NCBI RefSeq assembly: GCF_001904655.1
Contig: NZ_MRCC01000004.1
Span: 124,001-188,000 of the forward strand
DNA: 64,000 bases
Direction of reading: 5' to 3'
DNA from: Chroogloeocystis siderophila 5.2 s.c.1
Lineage (GTDB): Bacteria > Cyanobacteriota > Cyanobacteriia > Cyanobacteriales > Chroococcidiopsidaceae
Position 1 is the first letter of the stretch, and the number at the start of each line of letters is the position of its first letter. The notes under the pieces were generated by a model. That model did not search any database, had not been told where the DNA came from, and saw only the letters and a list, made by a program, of their open reading frames with translations. Shown in pieces: positions 18,340 through 27,635 of the stretch. A program made the position numbers and the translations under genes.

Positions 18340-18910
18340 CGGTCACGGCTATCAACTTGCGACTATACCAGCATAAGGAGAAATCGGACATTTGCGCGTG
18401 ATCGCAACTGAAATTTACAGCACAACATCAGCAGATCCGAAGTCTTTCGTTGGAGTTATTGTTTATTGCTGTTAGCGACTAGCCATTAGCCCAGTTGGTA
18501 CAAATTATCCTTTGTTCTTATAGAATAATTTTAGTTAATTTAAATTATTACTTAGACTTCTTTATTACTCTGTCTAAAATCCATAGAGATTTCTCTATTA
18601 GTAATATTTAATATTTCTTTAATAATTAGTGACTTAGACTAAACTAAATCTGCATTAGAAGCTGTATTCTATTGTTTAACGTACTGCTTGAGCATATTCT
18701 TCTATTCCTTAAGGAGCATATCACTATATTTTAAATAGTGCATTTTTGAAAATCGGTGAAAGCAAGTACGTTGTTTCTTCTTTCTTCGTTGATCCCAGGC
18801 AGCTATTTATACATTTCATCATGCGTAAATAGTGCAAGAAATACACCTTATTTCTTGTCTGGTTTTATTGCATAGAGATACTTTGATTGATTCATAACTA
18901 TAGCCTAAGA
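18340..18910. other. 571-bp AT-rich region upstream of the SulP carrier
   Basis: No coding pattern is visible. It must hold the kinase promoter on the left and a long leader or promoter region for the SulP gene on the right. It is strongly AT-rich around 18530-18680, with several TTA/TAA-rich stretches that could hold LysR-type sites. I found no NtcA-type GTA-N8-TAC and no clear hairpin. Confidence 0.45.
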
Positions 18911-20653
18911 ATGCAATTAACTAATCGTATCCATTTTCGCAACCTGCGCGGTGATTTATTCGGTGGAATCACGGCTGCAATTGTGTCGTTACCCCTCGCG
19001 CTAGCCTTCGGTGTTGCCTCTGGCGCAGGTGCGGTAGCAGGTCTTTACGGTGCTGTTTGCGTTGGCTTTTTTGCAGCACTGTTTGGCGGTACGCCCACAC
19101 TTATTTCTGAACCAACAGGACCGATGACGGTAGTCATTACTGGAATTATCGCCAGTTTGACTGCAAGCAACCCAGAAAATGGCTTAGCAATGGCGTTTAC
19201 AGTCGTCATGCTAGCAGGGCTATTTCAAATCCTCTTTGGCGTATTCAAGCTGGGAAAATACATCACGTTGATGCCCTACAGCGTGATTTCAGGCTTTATG
19301 TCTGGGATTGGAGTCATCCTCATTATCTTGCAGATTGCTCCGTTTTTAGGACAAGCGGCTCCTAAAGGCGGCGTTCTCGGTACAGTGCAAAGCTTACCGC
19401 AGTTATTCTCCAATATTAATCCTGCGGAAGCTATTCTAGGCGCGCTAAGTTTGGCAATTCTGTTTTTCATGCCACGCAAATTCAAGCGCATCGTCCCACC
19501 GCAACTTGTTGCCTTGATTGTTGGCACAATAGTGTCTCTCATCTTTTTTCAAGGCGTTGAGATTCGCCGCATCGGTGAGATTCCTACCGGATTGCCACAG
19601 TTGCAAATGCCCGTCTTTACTGCCGGACAAATGACCACTATGGCAGTCGATGGTCTTGTGTTAGGAATGCTAGGATGTATTGATACCCTACTTACCGCCG
19701 TTATCGCTGATAGCATCACGCGGACACAACACAATTCAGACAAAGAACTGATTGGTCAAGGTATTGCCAACATGGTTTCTGGACTATGCGGTGGATTACC
19801 TGGCGCAGGCGCAACGATGGGGACGGTAGTTAATATCCAAGCGGGTGCTAGCACCGCAGTTTCAGGACTGACTCGCGCTATCATTTTACTCGTTGTCTTA
19901 TTGGGAGCAGCAAGTTTAACGCAACCAATTCCGATGGCAGTACTCGCGGGGATTGCGCTGAAGGTGGGAATTGATATTCTTGACTGGAGTTTCCTCAAGC
20001 GCGCGCATCGAGTTTCGCTGAAGGGAACGCTGATCATGTACGGCGTGCTGTTCCTGACTGTATTTGTTGACTTGATTGTTGCAGTGGGTGTTGGCGTATT
20101 TATTGCAAACATCCTGACGATCGAACGGCTATCACAGCATCAGTCGCAAGATGTCAAAGTGATTAGCGATACGGATGATGACATTATCCTGAGTCAAGAA
20201 GAAAAGCAGCTACTTGAGCAAGCGAATAGTCGCGTGTTGCTGTTCTACCTCAGTGGACCAATGATTTTTGGATTGTCGAAAGCGATCGCCCGCGAACATA
20301 CCGCAATGCAAGACCACGACGTTCTCATTTTAGATTTGAGCGATGTACCTATCCTTGGTGTAACAGCTTCATTAGCGATCGAAAATGCCATCAAGGATGC
20401 GGTAGAACAAGGACGTCAAGTCTTTATCGTTGGGGCGACAGACAAAGTCAAGCGTCGGTTAGAACGTTTGGGAATTTTCGATCTTCTTCCGCCGCAGAAT
20501 GTCACGATGGATCGTGTTGAAGCTTTAAGACAAGCTGTTGAATACGTTTATCGTTCAGGAAAGATTACTGCAACCAGCGATCTTTTAGTCGTTGGTCCTA
20601 GCACTGCTGAAGAATATTCCACCGATGCGCCCGATATGCCGCTTCCACAGTAG
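18911..20653 (+). CDS. SulP-family anion transporter, BicA-like
   Basis: A 580-residue SulP/SLC26 carrier with about twelve to fourteen membrane segments from LFGGITAAIVSLPLALAFGV onward. The conserved GGTPTLISEPTGPM pore loop is near residue 65. A cytoplasmic STAS domain from about 425 to 545 includes LFYLSGPMIFGLSKAIA and VLILDLSDVPILGVTA. Cyanobacterial members include the sodium-dependent bicarbonate transporter BicA and sulfate carriers; bicarbonate is the more likely substrate, but sequence alone does not settle it. I choose ATG 18911 rather than the in-frame TTG at 18887, because the conserved protein begins there. A strong terminator follows. Confidence 0.88.
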   Translation: MQLTNRIHFRNLRGDLFGGITAAIVSLPLALAFGVASGAGAVAGLYGAVCVGFFAALFGGTPTLISEPTGPMTVVITGIIASLTASNPENGLAMAFTVVMLAGLFQILFGVFKLGKYITLMPYSVISGFMSGIGVILIILQIAPFLGQAAPKGGVLGTVQSLPQLFSNINPAEAILGALSLAILFFMPRKFKRIVPPQLVALIVGTIVSLIFFQGVEIRRIGEIPTGLPQLQMPVFTAGQMTTMAVDGLVLGMLGCIDTLLTAVIADSITRTQHNSDKELIGQGIANMVSGLCGGLPGAGATMGTVVNIQAGASTAVSGLTRAIILLVVLLGAASLTQPIPMAVLAGIALKVGIDILDWSFLKRAHRVSLKGTLIMYGVLFLTVFVDLIVAVGVGVFIANILTIERLSQHQSQDVKVISDTDDDIILSQEEKQLLEQANSRVLLFYLSGPMIFGLSKAIAREHTAMQDHDVLILDLSDVPILGVTASLAIENAIKDAVEQGRQVFIVGATDKVKRRLERLGIFDLLPPQNVTMDRVEALRQAVEYVYRSGKITATSDLLVVGPSTAEEYSTDAPDMPLPQ

Positions 20654-20706
20654 TCCGCTGATATAACTGCTACCAGCCAGCAATTGCTTTCATTAGGCTG
20701 TCTTGT

Positions 20707-20758
20707 TAAAAAAAGCTCTTGGGAGTCTTGCCGTGTTTCGACCCCGAGAGCTTTTTTG
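20707..20758. terminator. Intrinsic terminator after the SulP gene
   Basis: Arms AAAAAAGCTCTTGGG and CCCGAGAGCTTTTTT form a 15-bp stem with one G-T pair, ending in a T-run on the plus strand and an A-run on the left, so it could act in both directions. It lies about 55 bases past the SulP stop codon. Confidence 0.85.
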
Positions 20759-20864
20759 TTCGTATTACTCCTCACACAATTAGAAGTGTATATCGGTTCT
20801 CGCTAAACTTTGAGGAGGATGAATGACACTTTGCAGATTGTCATAACAATTTTGAGTAAAAATC

Positions 20865-20878
20865 TGAGCCATGGCTCA
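20865..20878. promoter_or_regulatory. Perfect 14-bp palindrome
   Basis: TGAGCCATGGCTCA reads the same on both strands. It lies in the 460-bp gap between the SulP terminator and ycf23. It could be a protein-binding site; no regulator is known to me for it. Confidence 0.35.
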
Positions 20879-20905
20879 ATTTCGGTGAGATTGTTTAAAA
20901 ACGAA

Positions 20906-20964
20906 CTTAGCGCGTGTCACCGTGCGGACTTATGCCGTTTCACTAAAGTTTTCACGGTGCTAAG
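20906..20964 (+). other. Long hairpin in the region upstream of ycf23
   Basis: Arms CTTAG plus CACCGTG (20906-20910 and 20918-20924) pair with CACGGTG plus CTAAG (20953-20964). This gives a twelve-pair stem interrupted by a seven-base bulge, with a 28-base loop. There is no T-run after it, so it is not an ordinary terminator. It may be a structured leader or a small RNA. Confidence 0.35.
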
Positions 20965-21113
20965 AAAGTTATGAATTCTCAATGTTGAGTGAACAATATT
21001 TCTTTAATTCAAACCTCACCACTCAAAACTTTTCCATATTTCCCCTAGCTTCTAGCTACTGAGGAATGTCACAATGCATAGCGTAACTTCTTTGTAGCTG
21101 TGTCGGATAAATC

Positions 21114-21857
21114 ATGACAATGCATCTTAAAATGCAGCGCGCTTTTGAACAAAGACGCGTCATCAAAATCATCAGTGGCTTGAATAACTTTGACGCAGAT
21201 CGAGTTGCTGCTACGGTCATTGCAGCCGATCGCGGTGGTGCTACTTTTGTCGATATTGCGGCTGAGCCTGAACTGATAAAACTTGCTCGAAGCTTGACAG
21301 ATTTACCAATTTGTGTATCAGCAGTTGCACCCGAAAAGTTTGTCATTGCGCAAGAAGCTGGGGCTGATTTAATCGAGATTGGCAACTTTGATAGTTTCTA
21401 CGCGCAAGGGCGGCGATTTGAAGCCGCAGAAGTGCTGGCGTTAACACAAGCTACGCGATCGCGCTTACCCAATATCACGCTATCAGTTACTGTTCCGCAT
21501 ATTCTCGAACTCGATCAGCAAGTGCAGCTAGCCGAAGAACTCGTCAAAGCTGGCGCTGACATTATCCAAACCGAAGGCGGAACGAGCAGTCAACCGGCGC
21601 ATTCAGGAACGCTAGGACTGATTGAAAAAGCGGCACCTACTTTAGCCGCTGCTTACGAAATTTCTCGCGCTGTATCGGTTCCGGTACTCTGTGCTTCAGG
21701 AATTTCTAGCGTCACGGCACCACTGGCGATCGCCGCTGGGGCTGCGGGTGTTGGCGTTGGTTCGGCAATCAATCAGCTGAACAGCGAAGTCGCGATGATT
21801 GCTGCGGTGCGTGGCTTAGTAGATGCATTAGCGACGCGAAATTACACTTTGGTGTAA
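21114..21857 (+). CDS. ycf23: DUF561 / Ycf23 family TIM-barrel protein
   Basis: A 247-residue protein matching the Ycf23/DUF561 family of cyanobacteria and red-algal plastids: RRVIKIISGLNNFDADRVAATVIAADRGGATFVDIAA, split by conserved glycines, and near the C-terminus VPVLCASGISSVTAPLAIAA with a phosphate-binding-like GAAGVGVGSAIN. The alternating strand-helix pattern suits a TIM barrel with a phosphate site. Biochemical function unknown. ATG 21114 or 21132 may be the start. It converges with the DegT aminotransferase gene. Confidence 0.87.
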   Translation: MTMHLKMQRAFEQRRVIKIISGLNNFDADRVAATVIAADRGGATFVDIAAEPELIKLARSLTDLPICVSAVAPEKFVIAQEAGADLIEIGNFDSFYAQGRRFEAAEVLALTQATRSRLPNITLSVTVPHILELDQQVQLAEELVKAGADIIQTEGGTSSQPAHSGTLGLIEKAAPTLAAAYEISRAVSVPVLCASGISSVTAPLAIAAGAAGVGVGSAINQLNSEVAMIAAVRGLVDALATRNYTLV

Positions 21858-21867
21858 ATCATTTATC

Positions 21868-21929
21868 GGTAACAGGTAATGGGTAATTGAAGTTGTGTAA
21901 TTCTCAGTGATTACCAATTACCTATTACC
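21868..21929. repeat. Heptamer STRR-type repeats forming a hairpin
   Basis: Three GGTAAYN-type heptamers at 21868-21889 face an inverted set at 21911-21929 (CAATTACCTATTACC). They form a stem of about 15 bp between convergent ycf23 and the DegT gene. Probably a dispersed heptameric repeat acting as a shared terminator. Confidence 0.6.
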
Positions 21930-21932
21930 GCT

Positions 21933-23063
21933 TTAGCTCAGACAATCTTTCAGCGTATAAACTACCTTATCTTGCTGCTCGATTGTCATTTCTGGAAACA
22001 TTGGTAAAGACAGAACTTCGCGGCTAGCTTGTTCTGAAACTGGCAAGCTACCTGGTTGATAACCAAGATTTTCATAAACTGGTTGTAAATGTAGCGCCAG
22101 CGGGTAGTAAACCATCGAACTCACACCGCGTTCTTGCAGCATTTGACGGACGCGATCGCGATAGTTGCTGTCGTTTTTTGCTAGCCGAATTGTATACTGA
22201 TTCCACACGCCAACACCACGTGTAAGTTCCTGCGGAATCGCAACGGTGGGAATGTGCGCTAAAAATTCGTGATAGCGTTGCGCGATCGCCTGTCGTTGTT
22301 CGTTCCAGTGGTCGAGATAGCGGAGTTTGATTTGTAAAATCGCCGCTTGGATCGCATCTAGTCGGCTATTCACGCCTATTTCTTCATGGATATAGCGCGT
22401 TCTACTACCGTGTTCGCGGAGCATTCGGATTTTTGCCGCGATCACCGCATCATTCGTCGTCATTGCACCACCATCACCACACGCTCCCAGATTTTTTGTC
22501 GGGTAAAAACTAAAACAACCAATGTGCCCGATACTACCTACTTTTTGCCCTTCCCACATCGCCCCGGTAGACTGGGCGCAGTCTTCAATAACATATAAGT
22601 TGCTTGCTTGGGCAATTTTCATCACCGCCGTCATATCCACAGGCTGTCCAAACAAGTGAACGGGCATGATTGCTTTAGTTTTATGCGTAATTGCAGCGGT
22701 TAATTTCTCTACATCGAGATTAAACGTCGCCGCGTCAATATCCACAAAAACAGGCGTTGCACCAACCGCTGTAATCACCTCAGTCGTCGCAAAGAAAGTA
22801 AACGGTGAGGTAATGACTTCATCGCCTGCACCAACTTCTAAGGCTTTGAGTGCTAAAAATAACGCGTCTGTACCCGAATTACACGCAACGCATTCAGCAA
22901 CACCTGTATAATTAGCAAACTGCTGTTCAAAGTCTTTGACAACAGGACCGCCAATATAACCACCAGAAGCCAAAACTTTTAAAACAGCATCACTTACTTC
23001 CGCTTCAATCGTTGTGTACTGTCGCACCAAATCTAGAGGAGGGATATTCACGCTTAGATCCAT
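21933..23063 (-). CDS. DegT/DnrJ/EryC1/StrS family PLP-dependent aminotransferase
   Basis: A 376-residue sugar aminotransferase-type enzyme. The PLP lysine is K190 in CFSFYPTKNLGACGDGG. The substrate and cofactor segment CNSGTDALFLALKALEVGAGD (split by conserved glycines) and the aspartate in VIEDCAQSTGA are present. Such enzymes transfer an amino group to keto-sugars during synthesis of amino sugars for surface glycans. There are no other sugar-nucleotide genes adjacent, so the substrate is open. ATG 23063 is the start. Confidence 0.92.
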   Translation of the reverse strand: MDLSVNIPPLDLVRQYTTIEAEVSDAVLKVLASGGYIGGPVVKDFEQQFANYTGVAECVACNSGTDALFLALKALEVGAGDEVITSPFTFFATTEVITAVGATPVFVDIDAATFNLDVEKLTAAITHKTKAIMPVHLFGQPVDMTAVMKIAQASNLYVIEDCAQSTGAMWEGQKVGSIGHIGCFSFYPTKNLGACGDGGAMTTNDAVIAAKIRMLREHGSRTRYIHEEIGVNSRLDAIQAAILQIKLRYLDHWNEQRQAIAQRYHEFLAHIPTVAIPQELTRGVGVWNQYTIRLAKNDSNYRDRVRQMLQERGVSSMVYYPLALHLQPVYENLGYQPGSLPVSEQASREVLSLPMFPEMTIEQQDKVVYTLKDCLS

Positions 23064-23245
23064 GAGTATTTATTCTTGAAAATATCAAATCAAATGTCGT
23101 GCTACAAGAAAATCCAGTTTCGGCTTCTTTTAAGCTTTTAGAATGAGAAATTCAATAAGTTGTTTCACGATTGAGAGGTTAGAGGTCAAAGGTCAGGGAT
23201 TGGGTTTCTCTAGTCACTAGCCCCTCGTTCCTCAGGAAGAAAACT

Positions 23246-24028
23246 ATGAACTCAACAGGATTAATTAGCTTAGATTTACTTGATTTGATGTTTGCGGTGG
23301 GATTAATTGCGATCGCCATTGGGTTATCGGCTTGGGAACGATTAGGACTCGAAGTCAGCTTAGCGATCGCCGCCGGAAGAACAATACTACAACTGTTGGT
23401 AGTTGGGTATATTTTGGCGTTTGTCTTTGCGCTGGATAATCCTTGGGCAGTTTTGGCAATTTTAGCAGTCATGCTGACGATCGCGGCGGTTGTCGCACGT
23501 AATCGTATTAGTAAAAAAATTCCTTTTGTTTTGCCGTTAGTGTGGGGAGCAATCTTTCTCAGCACGGCGGTGACGCTTGCTTACACAAACCTGCTGATTA
23601 TTCAACCTGTGCGGTGGTACGAACCACAGTACCTCATTCCACTTGCAGGAATTGTTTTTGGTAGTGCGATTAATGGCGCAGCGATCGCCGGAGAACGCCT
23701 TGTCAGTACAATTAATGCAAGTCAGTTAGAAATCGAAACGCATTTAAGTTTAGGTGCAACTCCCCAACAAGCCGTCGCACAGTATCGCCGAGATGCCATC
23801 AAAGCGGGACTTATTCCGATTCTTAACCAAATGACTGTCGTAGGGATTGTGACACTTCCAGGAATTATTACAGGTCAACTCTTGAGTGGTGTCGATCCCC
23901 TCGATGCGGCATCGTACCAAATATTAATTTTGTTTATTCTGGCGTTTGCTAACTTAATTACGGCAATATTAGTGACACAAGGGCTCTGTAGACAGTTCTT
24001 TAATGCTGCCGCACAGTTGGTCAAGTAG
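23246..24028 (+). CDS. fetB: FetB/UPF0014-family ABC permease
   Basis: A 260-residue protein with about seven membrane segments and the family core LSLGATPQQAVAQYRRDAIKAGLIP, then GIVTLPGIITGQLLSGVDPL. UPF0014 includes E. coli FetB, the permease of an iron exporter. The expected ATPase partner (FetA) is not in this neighbourhood; the downstream gene is an SDR. The name is by family membership only; transport of iron is inferred. Confidence 0.82.
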   Translation: MNSTGLISLDLLDLMFAVGLIAIAIGLSAWERLGLEVSLAIAAGRTILQLLVVGYILAFVFALDNPWAVLAILAVMLTIAAVVARNRISKKIPFVLPLVWGAIFLSTAVTLAYTNLLIIQPVRWYEPQYLIPLAGIVFGSAINGAAIAGERLVSTINASQLEIETHLSLGATPQQAVAQYRRDAIKAGLIPILNQMTVVGIVTLPGIITGQLLSGVDPLDAASYQILILFILAFANLITAILVTQGLCRQFFNAAAQLVK

Positions 24029-24104
24029 TGGAAAAATCTCTCCTGAGTTGATATTGTTGCGTTTTAAATTAGAAGACAATATGAAATAAATAAGCAACCT
24101 AAAT

Positions 24105-25013
24105 ATGTCTTCTTTATCGGAACAGGTAATACTGATTACTGGAGCTTCCACGGGCATTGGTGCGGCGCTGGCAAAAACTTTATCCGAGCGGTACATGGGT
24201 ATTCGGTTAGCGATCGCTGCCCGCAGTGTCGAGAAACTCGAAGACGTCGCTGATTTTTGCCGCAAAGTGGGAGCCGAAGTCTTAATAGTACCTACAGATC
24301 TAGAAAAGATTGAGCAAGTTGAAGCAATCGTCGCAAAAGTCATCGCACACTTTGGTCGCATTGACGCTTTAGTGAATAATGCCGGTTACGGACAAATGGG
24401 ACCTGTGGAATTGATTCCTATCGAAGCAATTCAAAAGCAATTCCAAGTTAACTTAATTGCACCACTGGCGCTGATCCGTGCTGTTGTGCCGCAAATGCGA
24501 AATCAAGGTGGCGGCAGAATTATTAATATTAGTTCCTTGGGAGGAAGATTAGCTTTTCCCTTCGGAGGTTTATATAGTTCGTCGAAATTTGCATTAGAAG
24601 GGTTGAGTGATGCCTTGCGAATGGAACTTGAGCCATTCAATATTAAAGTTAGTGTCATCGAACCTGGACCTGTTAGCACTAACTTTTTTGCCGCATCAGC
24701 CCAAGCAGTAGAAGAAAATGTTGCCGCGCCAGAAAAAAGTCCCTACCGTACGGCATTTACCAAACTCAAAAACTTAGAATCACAAACAAGTCGTCAAGCT
24801 TGGAAATCCGAGCGCGTTGCTGAAGTCATTATCAAAGCGTTAGTTGCGCGTAACCCACGTCCGCGTTATGTCGCGGCAACAGGTGGCAGAATCTTAATAT
24901 TTATGATGACCAAAGTATTGCCAACAAAAATAGTAGACGCTTTTTGGCAGAAATTTTATGGTATAGATCTGGTAGCAAAAGACTGGCAAACTAGTCAAGC
25001 AGCAAGGAAGTAA
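24105..25013 (+). CDS. Short-chain dehydrogenase/reductase
   Basis: A 302-residue classical SDR. Rossmann motif ITGASTGIGAALAKTL is at the N-terminus, VNNAGYGQMG is near residue 90, catalytic serine in INISSLGGR, and catalytic YSSSK (about 162-166). An extension of about 40 residues past the usual 260 carries a hydrophobic stretch (RILIFMMTKVLP) that may touch the membrane, as in SDRs acting on lipids or retinoid-like substrates. Substrate unknown. It lies 76 bases after the FetB-like gene. Confidence 0.9.
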   Translation: MSSLSEQVILITGASTGIGAALAKTLSERYMGIRLAIAARSVEKLEDVADFCRKVGAEVLIVPTDLEKIEQVEAIVAKVIAHFGRIDALVNNAGYGQMGPVELIPIEAIQKQFQVNLIAPLALIRAVVPQMRNQGGGRIINISSLGGRLAFPFGGLYSSSKFALEGLSDALRMELEPFNIKVSVIEPGPVSTNFFAASAQAVEENVAAPEKSPYRTAFTKLKNLESQTSRQAWKSERVAEVIIKALVARNPRPRYVAATGGRILIFMMTKVLPTKIVDAFWQKFYGIDLVAKDWQTSQAARK

Positions 25014-25401
25014 AAAGTTATGTAGTTGATTTCTATGGAAATTGCTTTAAGGAATTAATTATCAGGGATGAAGAAATAGCGATAACCAATACGTTAAAGT
25101 ATGAATCAGTTCAAGAAAGGGTTGGAGGTCAACTGAGAGGGTAGAAGGCAGAAGGGAAGCATTTATATCTCACTCTAGCTTGATTGCGGCAAGTTCCTCT
25201 ATTGAGTGATGAAAAATAAACAACAGATGTGTTTTGCGAAACACAGCGCCAGAAATACGATACTGAGGTATAAGGCATTGCAGTCGAGACAAGGCATTTC
25301 TTGTCCATAGTTAATCTGCCAAATTTATCGATGAAAATTCATCAAAGCCCTCTACCTTCTATTTTCTTAATCTTCTCAAAGCTGAGCGTAACAAGCTAAA
25401 C
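25014..25401. other. 388-bp intergenic region upstream of the SucCD-like pair
   Basis: No coding pattern. It contains a small perfect hairpin, TGTGTTT-TGCG-AAACACA at 25228-25245, and should contain the promoter of the SucC-like gene. Nothing else is recognised. Confidence 0.45.
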
Positions 25402-26589
25402 ATGGATCTATTAGAGTACCAAGCAAAGGAATGGTTTAGGGAGATGGGCATACCTGTCTTGCCGTCGCAACGCATTGACCGCCCTAGCGATATCAAACGG
25501 CTCAAAATTCCTTATCCTGTGGTACTTAAGTCGCAAGTACGTGTTGGTGGTCGAGGTAGGGCAGGAGGAGTGCGATTTGTGACGAATACAATCGATGCGA
25601 TCGCCGCTGCGCAAACAATTTTTCATTTATCAATTTTGGGTGAATTACCCGAAGTCTTGCTCGCAGAAGCCAAATACGACGCGGATCAAGAGTTTTATTT
25701 AGCTATCGTCTTAGATGCAGCGGCGCATCGACCACTACTTTTAGGTTCTCCCCAAGGTGGTATTGATGTCGAATCAGCACCCGAACTCTTACAGCAAGTC
25801 GTCGTTGACCAAGAATTTTCCCCATTTTATGCGCGACGCTTAACGATCAAAATGGGTCTACACGGACCGCTAATTCAATCAGTCAGTGGCATCATCGAGA
25901 AAATGTATCAGTTGTTCGTACAGAAAGACCTAGACTTAGTGGAAATTAATCCTCTCGGTGTCAGTTCGACAGGAGAACTTATGGCACTCGATGGCAAAGT
26001 CAGCGTCAACGACCGCGCGATCGCGCGTCATTCTGATGTCGCCGCGATGGCGGAAAAAATGGTACAGCGCGAGAAAGGACGCAAGTATTCGCTAGAATTA
26101 GGAACTTGGGATGAAGTCGATCCGGCAAGCAATATCGCGGTTTTGGGTAACGGCGCAGGTTTAGTCATGGCGACGATGGATTTACTTACCGATGCTGGAA
26201 GTAAGCCAGCAATTTGTCTCAATATTGGACATGGCAGAAGTTGGAATGCAACAACACCCAGCTTTAGCGATCGCCTGCAACAAGGACTCGAATTCTTGAG
26301 CGAACAAAAAAATATTCAAGTTGTGTTAGTTAATATTCTCGGTACGGTGCCAACCCCCGCAGAACTAGCACAAGTGATTGTGAATTTTGTGCAGCGTCGA
26401 GAACGAATGACCACTAACAGATCGCGTACGCAATCATACTCGCCACGCGTCATTGTGCGGTTTGCAGGTGCAGAGATAGACGCTGCGAAAGAACAACTTG
26501 CTACAGTGCAAGTCTCTGTTGCTGAAAGTCTAGATGAAGCGGTATCACAAGTAGCGCGTTTTGCCAAGTCCTCTGGAAGAAGAAAATGA
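25402..26589 (+). CDS. sucC: Succinyl-CoA ligase beta subunit-like ATP-grasp protein
   Basis: A 395-residue ATP-grasp protein collinear with SucC: start MDLLEYQAKEWFREMGIPV, the nucleotide-site segment QVRVGGRGRAGGVRF, LVEINPLGV near residue 180, and VLGNGAGLVMATMDLL. Two stretches that contact substrate and phosphate in E. coli SucC are changed: the glycine-rich GGGAT segment reads IGHGRSWNA, and NIFGG reads NILGT. It is therefore a divergent member, and its acid substrate may not be succinate. It overlaps the alpha-subunit gene by four bases. Confidence 0.75.
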   Translation: MDLLEYQAKEWFREMGIPVLPSQRIDRPSDIKRLKIPYPVVLKSQVRVGGRGRAGGVRFVTNTIDAIAAAQTIFHLSILGELPEVLLAEAKYDADQEFYLAIVLDAAAHRPLLLGSPQGGIDVESAPELLQQVVVDQEFSPFYARRLTIKMGLHGPLIQSVSGIIEKMYQLFVQKDLDLVEINPLGVSSTGELMALDGKVSVNDRAIARHSDVAAMAEKMVQREKGRKYSLELGTWDEVDPASNIAVLGNGAGLVMATMDLLTDAGSKPAICLNIGHGRSWNATTPSFSDRLQQGLEFLSEQKNIQVVLVNILGTVPTPAELAQVIVNFVQRRERMTTNRSRTQSYSPRVIVRFAGAEIDAAKEQLATVQVSVAESLDEAVSQVARFAKSSGRRK

Positions 26590-27467
26590 AACTAACCCCA
26601 GAAAGTAAAGTTGTCATCCAGGGCAATTGCGAACCACTTATGGCAACGCACGCCGCCCGCATGAAAGCCTATGGCACAAATGTGATCGCGGCAATTAGTC
26701 CAGGACAAAGTGGGCAAAAGCTTGATGATATCCCTGTGTTTGATTTAGTCGAACAAGTAGTAGCAGCATTTGGGGCGATCGACACGACAATTATCTTAGT
26801 GCCTCCGTATCAAGCACTCGATGCGGCTTTGGAAGCGATCGCGGCTGGAATTCGCCAAATTGCCATTATCCCTGCGGGAGTACCACCGATGGATATGGTG
26901 CATCTATTGCGTAAAGCTGAAGCGACAGAAACTTTAATCGTTGGACCTAATAGCCCTGGAATTATTGTCCCAGGAAAAATTCTCTTAGGAACTCATGCGA
27001 GTGAATTTTATACTCCAGGATCTGTGGGAATCGTCAGCCGCAGTAGTACGCTAACTTATGAAATCGCTTTAGAGTTAACTAAAGCAGGTTTAGGGCAATC
27101 AATTGGTGTTTGTATTGGCAGTGACGCGATTACAGGATCTTCTTTCCTGCAATGGCTGCAAATATTAGATGAAGACGAAAATACCCAAGCGATCGTCTTA
27201 GTCGGAGAACCTGGAGGAAATAGCGAAGAAGCCGCCGCCCGTTATATCGCCGAAACAATCGATAAACCCGTGATTGCTTATATTGCTGGTAGAAACGCGC
27301 CCCCAGGTAAACACTGGGGACATACAGGGACTCTTGCTGCGGTTGTCGGACGCGGTGTGAATATTGGGACTACCCAAAGTAAACTCACCGCATTTCAGGA
27401 AGCCAAAGTCCCTGTTGCGGATCGCCCTTCTCAGATTCCAAGCTTAGTAAAAAAGGCATTGAAGTAA
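26586..27467 (+). CDS. sucD: Succinyl-CoA ligase alpha subunit-like protein
   Basis: A 293-residue partner of the upstream subunit. The histidine that is phosphorylated in SucD is kept in KHWGHTGTLAAVVG near residue 245, and GPNSPGIIVPG and VSRSSTLTYE match family blocks. The CoA-binding loop GFTG of canonical SucD (VICQGFTGSQGT in E. coli) is replaced by VIQGNCEPLMATHA, and GEIGG reads GEPGG. The catalytic phosphohistidine suggests an active CoA ligase; the altered CoA and substrate loops suggest changed specificity. Translationally coupled through a four-base overlap. Confidence 0.75.
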   Translation: MKLTPESKVVIQGNCEPLMATHAARMKAYGTNVIAAISPGQSGQKLDDIPVFDLVEQVVAAFGAIDTTIILVPPYQALDAALEAIAAGIRQIAIIPAGVPPMDMVHLLRKAEATETLIVGPNSPGIIVPGKILLGTHASEFYTPGSVGIVSRSSTLTYEIALELTKAGLGQSIGVCIGSDAITGSSFLQWLQILDEDENTQAIVLVGEPGGNSEEAAARYIAETIDKPVIAYIAGRNAPPGKHWGHTGTLAAVVGRGVNIGTTQSKLTAFQEAKVPVADRPSQIPSLVKKALK

Positions 27468-27635
27468 CGGTAGTTTCATACTGTTTCGTTTTGAAGTTGC
27501 TACAAATAGAGAGCAGAGGAGAAATTACTCATTCAGTCAAATGGTATAAAGTATCCGATTTGTAATAAAGATCAGAGGCATTGCCTTGTTAATGCGCTTA
27601 CCTTCAAATACCTCCGCACAGGAGTTTTTATTGCT

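Noticed and set aside
18887-18910. TTG start 24 bases upstream for the SulP carrier
   Set aside because: The conserved protein begins at ATG 18911 and no good ribosome site precedes the TTG.
19756-20112. A 118-codon minus-strand frame inside the SulP gene
   Set aside because: Antisense shadow of a strongly conserved coding region, with a Ser/Thr/Pro-rich composition caused by the opposite frame.
21868-21929. Possible CRISPR-like repeat
   Set aside because: The units are seven bases long, contiguous and partly inverted; there are no spacers and no cas genes.
23179-23565. A 128-codon minus-strand frame over the fetB start
   Set aside because: Antisense to the conserved FetB-like N-terminus; low-complexity composition and no motif.
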